In this document: piece by piece, positions 7,371 to 14,635 of the stretch
Position numbering within the stretch: the first letter of the stretch is position 1
How the letters are laid out: each line of letters begins with the position of its first letter
From: Ureibacillus acetophenoni
GTDB taxonomy: Bacteria > Bacillota > Bacilli > Bacillales_A > Planococcaceae
Length of the DNA stretch: 36,612 nt
Direction of reading: 5' to 3'
NCBI RefSeq assembly: GCF_900220965.1
Contig: NZ_OBQC01000021.1
Coordinates: 1 to 36,612, forward strand
Notes under the pieces: generated by a model
What the model was told of the DNA's origin: nothing
Database searches by the model: none
The model's input: only the letters and a program-made list of their open reading frames with translations
Program-made: the position numbers and the translations under genes

Positions 7371-7553
7371 TTACTGATTCGCTATATATTTCAACACTTT
7401 TTCGTTTAGGTCTTTTATTTTCTTAGAAGATTGGCTCATAGAACATTCTGATAACTGTGTCACTCTTTTTGCTTTTACTAAGTTTCTTTTTTCAACTTTT
7501 ACTCTTGGTTTGTTTTTCTTCTCAAGCTTTGGAATTGTTACTATTAGCACCAT
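7371..7553 (-). CDS. spoIISB: SpoIISB-like antitoxin, 60 aa
   Basis: A 60-residue, strongly basic protein rich in Lys and Arg in its first half, with a tail (SQSSKKIKDLNEKVLKYI) that lines up with the SpoIISB tail. SpoIISB (56 aa in B. subtilis) is a small, largely disordered peptide that binds the cytosolic domain of SpoIISA and blocks its membrane toxicity. AGGAGG five bases before ATG gives a firm start. It begins 12 bp after the SpoIISA-like stop and is followed at once by a terminator, so the two form a toxin-first operon. The sequence is too short and diverged for motif proof; the partner gene and layout carry the call. Confidence 0.78.
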   Translation of the reverse strand: MVLIVTIPKLEKKNKPRVKVEKRNLVKAKRVTQLSECSMSQSSKKIKDLNEKVLKYIANQ

Positions 7554-7565
7554 ATAAACCTCCTC

Positions 7566-8453
7566 TTATCTAGTACGAACAAAAATTCTTTTATTTACTA
7601 CATCTTCTTTATAAATATAAAAAATGTAGACTAGATTAATAATGTGAACCGCATCAACTTCTAGCAAGTCCCCTCTACCGTTTTTTAACACGATGAGAAA
7701 TTGCCTTTTTTCCATATCCACCGGAACGATCATACTATCTTCGTTTAATAGAGAAACAATCTTTAAATTGGACAATTCTTCTATATATAATTGTCTATTT
7801 TCCGCTAGATTAAAAGAGTTTAGCTTTTCAATTTTATTTAAACATGTTTCAATCCCTTTTACAAATCCTAACTGTTCTGATAATAATATGAGATCCTCTT
7901 CATCTAGGTCCCTTTTATCATTAAAAGATAGCTCGGACAGCGGCACCGGTGTGTAGGTTAGTTCAAATATTTGGACTGTAAATCCGTATTGGTCGGAATA
8001 GTGTTGAAGATAGGATTCTAATTCCTCGATTTCATTTCTTTGCCCTACATTTTGATGCTCTTTGAAATTCTCTCCAGCTAGTTGAATCAATTCAGACATG
8101 GAGTTGACTCGGTCAATCGTCGCTTTTTCTCTTTTATCATTTGTCGTAATGATATTTTCTACATAATCCATATATTGAAATTCCGTATTGAAAATCTTTA
8201 ATATACTAGGGGTTAATAATATAGCGATATCAATAAATACAACGATTGATGTTAACGTTACTATTAGTTGCCAATTTGCTAGATCGATTTCATCTATTAA
8301 TATCCCAACTCCAATAGCCCCTATAAATAATGTATAGAGTCCTTTTCTTAATGTTCTAAGATGCAAACTGTAATTTACTTGTGATTTAAAGAAGTAAATG
8401 AAGTTTCCGATTACGAAAACTAGTAATATTAAAATAAATATCTTAAACGCCAA
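7566..8453 (-). CDS. spoIISA: SpoIISA-family membrane toxin
   Basis: About 295 residues with three N-terminal membrane helices (roughly residues 2-22, 37-55 and 62-84) and a long cytosolic domain, the architecture of SpoIISA. The segments LTPSILKIFNTEF and DYVENII recall the Bacillus cereus-group SpoIISA linker. The C-terminal part (MIVPVDMEKRQFLIVLK) fits the GAF-like domain. SpoIISA damages the membrane during sporulation unless bound by SpoIISB; the small basic gene right downstream fits. A start at TTG (8453) is preferred because AAAGGGGTGG lies six bases upstream; an ATG at 8483 would sit almost at the inferred transcription start and lacks a ribosome site. Confidence 0.86.
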   Translation of the reverse strand: MAFKIFILILLVFVIGNFIYFFKSQVNYSLHLRTLRKGLYTLFIGAIGVGILIDEIDLANWQLIVTLTSIVVFIDIAILLTPSILKIFNTEFQYMDYVENIITTNDKREKATIDRVNSMSELIQLAGENFKEHQNVGQRNEIEELESYLQHYSDQYGFTVQIFELTYTPVPLSELSFNDKRDLDEEDLILLSEQLGFVKGIETCLNKIEKLNSFNLAENRQLYIEELSNLKIVSLLNEDSMIVPVDMEKRQFLIVLKNGRGDLLEVDAVHIINLVYIFYIYKEDVVNKRIFVRTR

Positions 8454-8493
8454 TGACCCCCACCCCTTTATTCTATCCAGCATCTTTACTATA

Positions 8494-8520
8494 ATTATAT
8501 CTATCAGAACTTTCTTACAA
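8494..8520 (-). promoter_or_regulatory. possible promoter of the spoIISAB-like operon
   Basis: Leftward TATAAT (8494-8499) with TTGTAA (8515-8520) 15 bp upstream; the spacing is short. Initiation near 8487 would leave a leader of about 35 nt before the preferred TTG start. Confidence 0.4.
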
Positions 8521-8659
8521 TAGATGGAATAAATCCCTATTATTTATTTTGTTACCCTTACTTTAGAAACATCTATTAAATAGTTTTGCATGTAATCAAG
8601 CCTATTTTCGTTTTTAGATTCATAGCCTATAAAGATGCTCATTTGGAGGAGGATAAAAC

Positions 8660-9640
8660 ATGAAAGCCATTCAAGTTACACAATTCGGAGGACCAGAACA
8701 GTTAGTTTACAAGGATATTGAGGATGTCGTAGTAGGAAAAGGTGAAGTATGTGTCCGTTTATATGCAGCCGGTGTGAATCCGAGTGATACATACACTTTA
8801 ACGGGTACTTACGCCTTTAGCATCCCAGAGTTACCGTATACGCCGGGGTTAGATGGTGCTGGGATTGTAGAAGCAGTTGGAGAAGGTGTTACAAATGTTC
8901 AAATTGGAGACCGCGTATTTGTTGCGTCATTAAACCGAGGTAAAAGCACAGGTACATTTGCCCAGAAAATCGTATGCGATCCATCTTTCGTTCACCCACT
9001 ACCAGAACAGGTTTCTTTTGAACAAGGTGCTGCATTAGGTGTGCCGGCATTAACTGCATACCGTGCATTGTTTCAGCGTGCCCGCATCAAACCCGGTCAA
9101 TGGGTGTTAATTCATGGAGCAAGCGGTGGCGTTGGATTACAAGCTGTTCAAATGGCTAAAGCACACGGTGCAAAGGTGATCGGAACAGCAAGTAAACCCG
9201 AAGGTAAGAGTTTGGTAGAGCAAGCTGGAGCAGATGTTGTCATTGATCATGTAACTGAAGCAACGATCGAAGAGGTTCTAGCGTTAACAGATGGAAATGG
9301 TCCAGATGTCATTGTAGAATTTTTAGCGAACGTCAATTTAGAAACTGATTTAAAAATGGTTGCGCGCTTTGGGACAATTGTGGTGATCGGAAATCGCGGT
9401 TCTATTGAAATTAATCCTCGCCTAGCTATGCAAAAGGAATGCGATATTTTAGCGACAGCCCTTTGGAACGCACCAGAAGATGAATATAAAGAAAGCATTC
9501 ACGGTGTCATCGGCATGTTAGAAAGCGGTGCCCTCCGCCCAATTATCGGCACATCCCTGCCACTTGAACAAGCTTCTCAAGCATTTGAACAGGTTGCGAA
9601 TGGTGTGGGGAATGGGAAATTGGTTTTAACGATTGAGTAG
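8660..9640 (+). CDS. zeta-crystallin-like NADPH:quinone oxidoreductase (MDR family)
   Basis: A 326-residue medium-chain dehydrogenase/reductase of the quinone-reductase branch. The N-terminal GroES-like domain includes AAGVNPSDTY and PYTPGLDGAGIVEAVGEGV. The Rossmann domain has IHGASGGVGLQAVQMAKAHGAKVIGTA, where AxxGxxG-type glycines bind NADPH. The catalytic and structural zinc cysteines of alcohol dehydrogenases are missing, as in quinone reductases. The start has GGAGGAGG seven bases before ATG. A single gene with a strong terminator. The physiological acceptor is unknown. Confidence 0.9.
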   Translation: MKAIQVTQFGGPEQLVYKDIEDVVVGKGEVCVRLYAAGVNPSDTYTLTGTYAFSIPELPYTPGLDGAGIVEAVGEGVTNVQIGDRVFVASLNRGKSTGTFAQKIVCDPSFVHPLPEQVSFEQGAALGVPALTAYRALFQRARIKPGQWVLIHGASGGVGLQAVQMAKAHGAKVIGTASKPEGKSLVEQAGADVVIDHVTEATIEEVLALTDGNGPDVIVEFLANVNLETDLKMVARFGTIVVIGNRGSIEINPRLAMQKECDILATALWNAPEDEYKESIHGVIGMLESGALRPIIGTSLPLEQASQAFEQVANGVGNGKLVLTIE

Positions 9641-9648
9641 GTAATAAA

Positions 9649-9686
9649 AGAAGTCTTGCGTAGGGTTCGCAAGACTTCTCTTTTGT
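9649..9686. terminator. bidirectional intrinsic terminator
   Basis: AGAAGTCTTGCG pairs perfectly with CGCAAGACTTCT (12 bp, 7-nt loop), followed by CTTTTGTT. It lies between converging genes. Confidence 0.88.
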
Positions 9687-9697
9687 TAAATAGACAC

Positions 9698-10552
9698 TTA
9701 TGCCCCTATTCTCTTTTGATTTCCGTTAATAAAGTTTTCGATAAACTCACGTTGATCTTCAGTAGGAGTTGATTTTCGTACATCGGTAAACTTTGTGATT
9801 GCCTCTTCTAAATCCATTTCATCCCCGACAATTTCACCGATACTAATAATTTCATCGAGAAACTTCCACAATTCTTCACGGGAATGTGGATCTTGATGGC
9901 CTAAAACATAGGTATTTACTTCGTATTGTTTTATTTTCTCCACTAAAGTTTTGAATTGGTGTAGATCATAACTCCAGTCGCCACTGTAAAAGTCTTGATA
10001 TAGGCAGTCTGCCAAGAACATGATTTTTTCTTCAGGAACATAAACAATCGAAGAATCTTTTGCATGCTCCCCTCCGACATGGTCAATGACACAAGTGATG
10101 CCACCGAGATCGATTTCCATCTTGTCCGAAAAAGTGATATTCGGAGATTTCAATACCAAATGATCGCGAGTCGGCATTTCACGTTTAATCATATCTCTAC
10201 AAAATTCAATTTCTTCTCCTGACTCAACTCGCGCATCTAAAGAAGCATCGTCCCATTCAAGCGTTTTAAGGTGATCGATTACCTTCTTCGTTTCTTCATG
10301 GCTAATTGTCGGTAACCCCATAGTTTCAATCCCGAAAATATGATCCCAATGCCAATGAGTAATCGCTACAAATCTTTGCTTTGAATGATCCACCTCTTGA
10401 ACTAAATTTAGAAAATCATTCGCATGAGCGGGCGAATTCCCCGCATCGACAATCAAACTAATAGTATCCCCACTAATAAAACCTAAAGCCGGACGATCCG
10501 TTTCAGAATAATGAGGCATATAATAAACTCTTTCAGCTAATTTCTTTAACAT
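9698..10552 (-). CDS. metallo-beta-lactamase-fold hydrolase
   Basis: A 284-residue MBL-fold protein with a full metal site: HxHxDH as THWHWDH near residue 95, His in HVGGEHAKDS, Asp in FLADCLY and His in VLGHQDPHS. It resembles the broad group holding glyoxalase II-like and lactonase-like enzymes; no subgroup-specific feature identifies the substrate. The C-terminal 60 residues are helical and acidic (DEMDLEEAITKF). It reads toward the quinone-reductase gene and shares its terminator. A palindromic element occupies its upstream side. Confidence 0.86.
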   Translation of the reverse strand: MLKKLAERVYYMPHYSETDRPALGFISGDTISLIVDAGNSPAHANDFLNLVQEVDHSKQRFVAITHWHWDHIFGIETMGLPTISHEETKKVIDHLKTLEWDDASLDARVESGEEIEFCRDMIKREMPTRDHLVLKSPNITFSDKMEIDLGGITCVIDHVGGEHAKDSSIVYVPEEKIMFLADCLYQDFYSGDWSYDLHQFKTLVEKIKQYEVNTYVLGHQDPHSREELWKFLDEIISIGEIVGDEMDLEEAITKFTDVRKSTPTEDQREFIENFINGNQKRIGA

Positions 10553-10572
10553 ATTTCATTTCTTCCTTCCCG

Positions 10573-10626
10573 GTACCAGGTACACAAACAATTGTGAAAA
10601 TTCAGAATTGTTTGTGTACCTGGTAC
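10573..10626. repeat. 54-bp palindromic element, copy 1
   Basis: Two 21-bp arms (10573-10593 and 10606-10626) are perfect reverse complements, with a 12-nt loop. The arms contain CCAGGTACACAAACAATT. The same element occurs at 21125-21178 with the same arm and loop lengths. It lies between the MBL gene and the sfsA stop; on the leftward strand it follows sfsA and could act as its terminator, although no clear U-run follows. Confidence 0.85.
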
Positions 10627-10635
10627 TCATACAAT

Positions 10636-11325
10636 TTAAATCAACTCCACTGGAACTGCGGAATCAAGTGTCATTCCATCTTCAGTTACAACTGTATCGT
10701 AAGCTAAAATTTGCACTCCCGCTTCGGCAGCTTTTAGTAAGGCATCCGCAAAGGCAGGGTCCGTTTCTCTATTTGGAACGAATTTTCTACAGCCTTTTAA
10801 TTGCACTACAAAAAGAATCGCACATCGGTACCCTTTCTCAGCAGCTTCCGCCAGTTCCAACACATGCTTGGTACCTCTTGTCGTCGGTGCATCTGGAAAC
10901 ATCACGATTCCTTCATTCTCCAGTGTGACACCCTTCACTTCGATAAACCCTTCTTCATCACCTTGTTTAAAATATAGATCAAACCGGGATGCTCCATAAG
11001 TTACTTCCCTTTTTAAGAAGTCCACTTCCCCGATTTCTGTAATTTTCCCCTCTTTAACCGCATCAAACGCAACAGCATTCGGTGCTTGTGAGTCAATATT
11101 TACCCAATTGTTCTCTTTTAATACTGCTATGATAGAATATTTCGTTTTTCGATTCGGGTTGTTCGTACTCTCTAACAAAACTTCTGCACCTGGTTGAAAC
11201 AGCTCTTTTAGTCTACCAGTATTTTTTACATGAACCTGTATTTTTACTCCATCTATGTAAACTTCAGATATAAAACGATTTATTCGCTTTTCAAATATCC
11301 CTCTAACAATCTCACCGTACTTCAC
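10636..11325 (-). CDS. sfsA: DNA/RNA nuclease SfsA family protein
   Basis: About 229 residues matching SfsA throughout: an N-terminal OB-like half (RGIFEKRINRFISEVYIDG, HVKNTGRLKELFQPGAEVLL) and a nuclease-like half with SRFDLYF, FIEVKGVTLE and MFPDAPTTRGTKHVLEL. E. coli SfsA was found as a sugar-fermentation stimulation protein; family members are reported to bind or cut nucleic acid. An in-frame TTG 15 bp upstream is possible, but GTG preceded by GGGAAG and seven bases gives the normal family N-terminus (VKYGEIVRGIF). Its upstream region is the TTATTAGAA array, so any promoter for this gene would lie within or beside the array. Confidence 0.92.
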   Translation of the reverse strand: MKYGEIVRGIFEKRINRFISEVYIDGVKIQVHVKNTGRLKELFQPGAEVLLESTNNPNRKTKYSIIAVLKENNWVNIDSQAPNAVAFDAVKEGKITEIGEVDFLKREVTYGASRFDLYFKQGDEEGFIEVKGVTLENEGIVMFPDAPTTRGTKHVLELAEAAEKGYRCAILFVVQLKGCRKFVPNRETDPAFADALLKAAEAGVQILAYDTVVTEDGMTLDSAVPVELI

Positions 11326-11417
11326 ATCATCACTTCCCAAAATCTATTTTCATTCATTATGCAGAATTCGTGGGGAAATCTCATTTAATTCACCATTTGC
11401 TTCTTGTTGAAAAGAGA

Positions 11418-11694
11418 ATATTAGAAAAAATTGACCTGTTATTAGAAGAAACACATGAGTTATTAGAATAAATCAAGCCATTATTAGAATCCTCCCTTCA
11501 TACAGCTCGCTACGAAGGAAATATTAGAAAATATTGCGCTGTTATTAGAAGAATCACGTGAGTTATTAGAATAGACCAAGCAATTATTAGAATCTAGTTC
11601 AAAACTCTTCCCTATGAGGCAAGTTATTAGAAAAGCTCGACTCTTTATTAGAAAAACACATGAGTTATTAGAAAATATCAAAGCATTATTAGAA
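11418..11694. repeat. phased intergenic array, core TTATTAGAA, 12 copies in 3 blocks
   Basis: Twelve cores (TTATTAGAA; two begin ATATTAGAA) start at 11418, 11439, 11460, 11481; 11521, 11542, 11563, 11584; 11624, 11645, 11665 and 11686. Steps are 21 bp (once 20) inside blocks and 40 bp between blocks, so each block repeats every 103 bp. The 12-bp spacers correspond between blocks (for example CACATGAG, CACGTGAG, CACATGAG before the third core) while the 31-bp linkers have diverged. It lies between the sfsA start and the abgB terminator. No standard repeat class known to me fits. The second array at 32851-33107 has the same geometry. Confidence 0.93.
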
Positions 11695-11716
11695 TCAAAC
11701 CTTCAACCCAAAATAA

Positions 11717-11746
11717 AAGGCCGATTAGGATCCCCTAACCGACCTT
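11717..11746 (-). terminator. terminator of the abg operon
   Basis: On the reverse strand AAGGTCGGTTAGG pairs with CCTAATCGGCCTT (two mismatches), followed by TTATTTTGG, about 12 bp after the abgB stop. Confidence 0.82.
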
Positions 11747-11757
11747 AAACTTAAAAT

Positions 11758-13203
11758 CTATCCGAACATATTCGGCACTACTTCTTTTGGAATAGGATTC
11801 ACGTAGTTCCCTTTTGTTTGTTTTTGTAATTCAGCTTTCGCTTGATCGATTAATTCAGGATTTTCTAACAGTTCGATCGCAGTTAAAGCTAACACCTTAC
11901 TTGCATAAAGCATCCCTCTATGTGCAAGTCCTGTTTTCCCTTGGGATACAAGCTGCCACGTATGAAGTGGAGTTCCCAACACGAAACATGTTGTAAAGAA
12001 TTGCGAAGTTGGCACTACCCAACTTACATCTGCCACATCTGTAGAACCTGACATTGTTTGAGTAGATTTTTGATAAGGTATTACTTCATTATAGAAAGGA
12101 ACCTCTTCTTGTTCTAAATCATCAACCGGGCTATCTGGATAGATCGATTTAATTTCTTTTAAAGCACTAGAATATTCAGACGGGCTAATCGTTTTATTCA
12201 TCTTCTTCGCATATTCCATCTCTTCCTCATTATAATTAGGAAGCCCTACCAACTGTAATTTGTCGTAAACGATTTTGTTAACAGTATCGTTTGGAATATA
12301 GTTTGAGCATGCTTTATCAAACTTAACTTTCACTTTAGTTTCTGTCATCAATGCCGCACCTTCAGCAATTTTCACGATGCGCTTATAGATGTCGTCCACT
12401 TCTTTAATTGTATTTGCACGAATTAAATATAAAACTTCAGCTTCTGCTTGTACGACGTTCGGAGATTTCCCTCCTGTATTCGTCACAGCATAGTGCACTC
12501 TTGCACTTGTAGGAATATGCTCACGTAAATAGTTCACACCAACATTCATTAACTCAACAGCATCTAACGCACTTCTTCCTAAGTGTGGAGAATTTGCCGC
12601 ATGTGCAGCAACTCCTTCAAACTCGAAATACACTTGATAGTTTGCTAAAGAAGAGAAATTAAATACGCTTGTAAATGAATTCGGGTGCCACGTTAATGCA
12701 ACATCTACATCATTGAAAACACCTTCACGAACCATAAACGTTTTACCAGAACCGCCCTCTTCTGCAGGACAGCCATAGTAATGAATTCTACCTTTTACTT
12801 CACCTTTATCAATTAATTCTTTTAAATGAACGACAGCTCCTACGCCAGCTGTACCTAATAAATTATGACCGCAACCATGTCCATTTCCACCGTCTACAAG
12901 TGCTTCGCGGACATCACTTCCAGCTTTTTGACTTAATCCAGGAAGTGCATCATACTCTCCTAAAATACCGATGACTGGACCTTCACTACCATATTTAGCA
13001 ACAAAAGCTGTTTCAATTCCGCCAATACCTGTTTCTACTTCAAATCCTTGATTTTTAAAATAAGTTGTTAATATTTTTGCAGATTCAAACTCTTTAAATC
13101 TCGTTTCAGGAATTTCCCAGATTTGATCCGCAAGTTCAATAATCTCTTGTTCAAATTGTTTATAACTATTTTCCACTCGTTCTAGTTGACTAACCATTTC
13201 CAT
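11758..13203 (-). CDS. abgB: M20 peptidase, AbgB-like aminobenzoyl-glutamate hydrolase subunit
   Basis: 481 residues, the same length as E. coli AbgB. M20 metallopeptidase features are GILGEYDALPG, GHGCGHN (metal ligand His), PAEEGGSGK (catalytic and ligand Glu) and the dimerisation insert VAAHAANSPHLGRSALDA. The C-terminal MSGSTDVADVSW and PLHTWQ segments are typical of the AbgB/amidohydrolase group. In E. coli AbgA and AbgB together cut p-aminobenzoyl-glutamate taken up by AbgT; here the same three genes are contiguous. The start is MEMV (GAGGAG four bases upstream) or the Met two codons later. A 111-bp gap with a GGAGTT/AACTCC hairpin separates it from abgA. Confidence 0.86.
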   Translation of the reverse strand: MEMVSQLERVENSYKQFEQEIIELADQIWEIPETRFKEFESAKILTTYFKNQGFEVETGIGGIETAFVAKYGSEGPVIGILGEYDALPGLSQKAGSDVREALVDGGNGHGCGHNLLGTAGVGAVVHLKELIDKGEVKGRIHYYGCPAEEGGSGKTFMVREGVFNDVDVALTWHPNSFTSVFNFSSLANYQVYFEFEGVAAHAANSPHLGRSALDAVELMNVGVNYLREHIPTSARVHYAVTNTGGKSPNVVQAEAEVLYLIRANTIKEVDDIYKRIVKIAEGAALMTETKVKVKFDKACSNYIPNDTVNKIVYDKLQLVGLPNYNEEEMEYAKKMNKTISPSEYSSALKEIKSIYPDSPVDDLEQEEVPFYNEVIPYQKSTQTMSGSTDVADVSWVVPTSQFFTTCFVLGTPLHTWQLVSQGKTGLAHRGMLYASKVLALTAIELLENPELIDQAKAELQKQTKGNYVNPIPKEVVPNMFG

Positions 13204-13314
13204 TCATCTCCTCATTAAGTGAAACCTTACCGTTTGTTCATTTAAACGAATCGAGGAGTTAGCGTCCGCCAACTCCCCAAAAATTACTATCTCTACTGTT
13301 CAAGATTAGGTGTT

Positions 13315-14622
13315 TTACGGACGGTCAACACCGCGATATAAACTAAAAGGTACATTTAGCCAATTTTCAATAGCGAACAGCATGTCCTCTTCATCAATAT
13401 CAAACTCTTCATGGTGATGTCCAGCAGCTAAATTTGTACCAATGATTGAATAAGTCGCTAGACCACCTTGTTGTTGAACATGTTTCATTAAAAATGTTGC
13501 ATCTTCTGATCCTGCTTTGAAGTCGTTATATTCTATTACTTCATGAATAGACGGGTTTAATTTTGCAGTTTCAGTTAAAATTCGCGCAAGTTCATGATCT
13601 GATGGCGTATTGATTGAGTATCCTACTTTCTCCAACTCAACTCCTACATCATACATTGCACCAATACCATCAAAGATTTGATGTACTCTATTTTCATAGA
13701 AGTCATTAATCTCTGTAGTTTCACCTCGAACTTCAAACTGCATTTTTGCTAATGAAGGGATAATGTTACGACCACTACCAGCTTCTAAAGTTCCTACATT
13801 TACACGAGCTACACCTTCACTATGCGGTGGTAGACTATGTAATGCAAGAGCTGCTTGTGCACTAGCTAATAGTGCATTTTTACCCTTTTCCGCATTAATG
13901 CCTGAATGAGCTGCAACACCTTTAATTGTAACATCAAATTTAGAAGTTGCTAAAAATCCGTCAACTCCAGCTACAAAAGTGCCTTTAGGAACATCAATTC
14001 CAATGTGAAGTGCAAATAAATAATCTATTTTATCTAATAGAGGGGAAGATACGATTGCACTTCCCCCTCTAACACCCTCTTCAGCGGGTTGGAAAACTAT
14101 AATAATTTTCCCACATAACAGATCTTTTCTTTTCATTAATTGCTCTGCCAAGCCTAGTCCAATTGTAGCATGACTATCATGACCACAAGCATGCATAAAC
14201 CCTTCATTTTCAGAACGGAAACCAAGCTTTTGTGGTACATGATGTTCAGCAGAAGATTCTAAGATTGGTAACGCATCGATATCTACACGATAAGCAATGG
14301 TAGGTCCTTCAATACCAGTATCAAGAACACCAATTACCCCTGTTTTACCGGCTTCCATTTTTTCTAACCATTTTGCCCGGATATTACTTTCTAGTGCTTT
14401 ATTATAGAAAACATTTGCTTGCGCCTGCTTCGGCACGCCGAGGGAATTTCCTTTAATAATTTCTTTCCCTACAAAAACGTCATATCCCCAAGCTTCAAGC
14501 TTGTCCGCGATGATTGCAGAAGTACGAAACTCTAACCAACCCGGTTCTGGATGTCGGTGAAAATCCCTTCTCCACTCTGTTAAAACTTCTAAGTAATCCT
14601 TGTCTATTTTAATAAAGTCCAT
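13315..14622 (-). CDS. abgA: M20 peptidase, AbgA-like aminobenzoyl-glutamate hydrolase subunit
   Basis: About 435 residues (E. coli AbgA: 436). M20 motifs are YRVDIDALPI, HACGHDSHATIGL (ligand His and Asp), FQPAEEGVRGGSAIV (Glu pair) and GVAAHSGINAEKGKNALLA in the dimerisation domain. The early insert EIIKGNSLGVP with extra residues before TGVIGVLDTG is characteristic of AbgA rather than ordinary amino-acylases. GGGAG lies nine bases before the ATG chosen; an ATG three codons earlier directly abuts it. It follows the transporter by 13 bp, so the two are co-transcribed. True substrate could be another N-acyl-glutamate or folate catabolite. Confidence 0.85.
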   Translation of the reverse strand: MDFIKIDKDYLEVLTEWRRDFHRHPEPGWLEFRTSAIIADKLEAWGYDVFVGKEIIKGNSLGVPKQAQANVFYNKALESNIRAKWLEKMEAGKTGVIGVLDTGIEGPTIAYRVDIDALPILESSAEHHVPQKLGFRSENEGFMHACGHDSHATIGLGLAEQLMKRKDLLCGKIIIVFQPAEEGVRGGSAIVSSPLLDKIDYLFALHIGIDVPKGTFVAGVDGFLATSKFDVTIKGVAAHSGINAEKGKNALLASAQAALALHSLPPHSEGVARVNVGTLEAGSGRNIIPSLAKMQFEVRGETTEINDFYENRVHQIFDGIGAMYDVGVELEKVGYSINTPSDHELARILTETAKLNPSIHEVIEYNDFKAGSEDATFLMKHVQQQGGLATYSIIGTNLAAGHHHEEFDIDEEDMLFAIENWLNVPFSLYRGVDRP

Positions 14623-14635
14623 GAAAGACATCTCC

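Noticed and set aside
11418..11694. The TTATTAGAA array as a coding region: rightward it reads as heptads (ILEKIDLLLEE, ELLE), since 21 bp is seven codons, and leftward a 65-codon frame gives SNNS repeats.
   Set aside because: In-frame stops fall at the same place in blocks 1 and 2 rightward, one unit is 20 bp and shifts frame, the 31-bp linkers break phase, and no ribosome site or start exists. A decayed coiled-coil gene cannot be fully excluded, but the second array with identical spacing has no such peptide.
11418..11694. CRISPR array.
   Set aside because: Units are 9-bp cores with 12-bp spacers that recur between blocks, far too short for CRISPR repeats and spacers, and no cas genes are present.
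13204..13314. Attenuator or riboswitch between abgA and abgB (GGAGTT/AACTCC hairpin).
   Set aside because: The stem is short, no U-run follows, and no aptamer-like conserved sequence is visible; it is noted only in the abgB entry.
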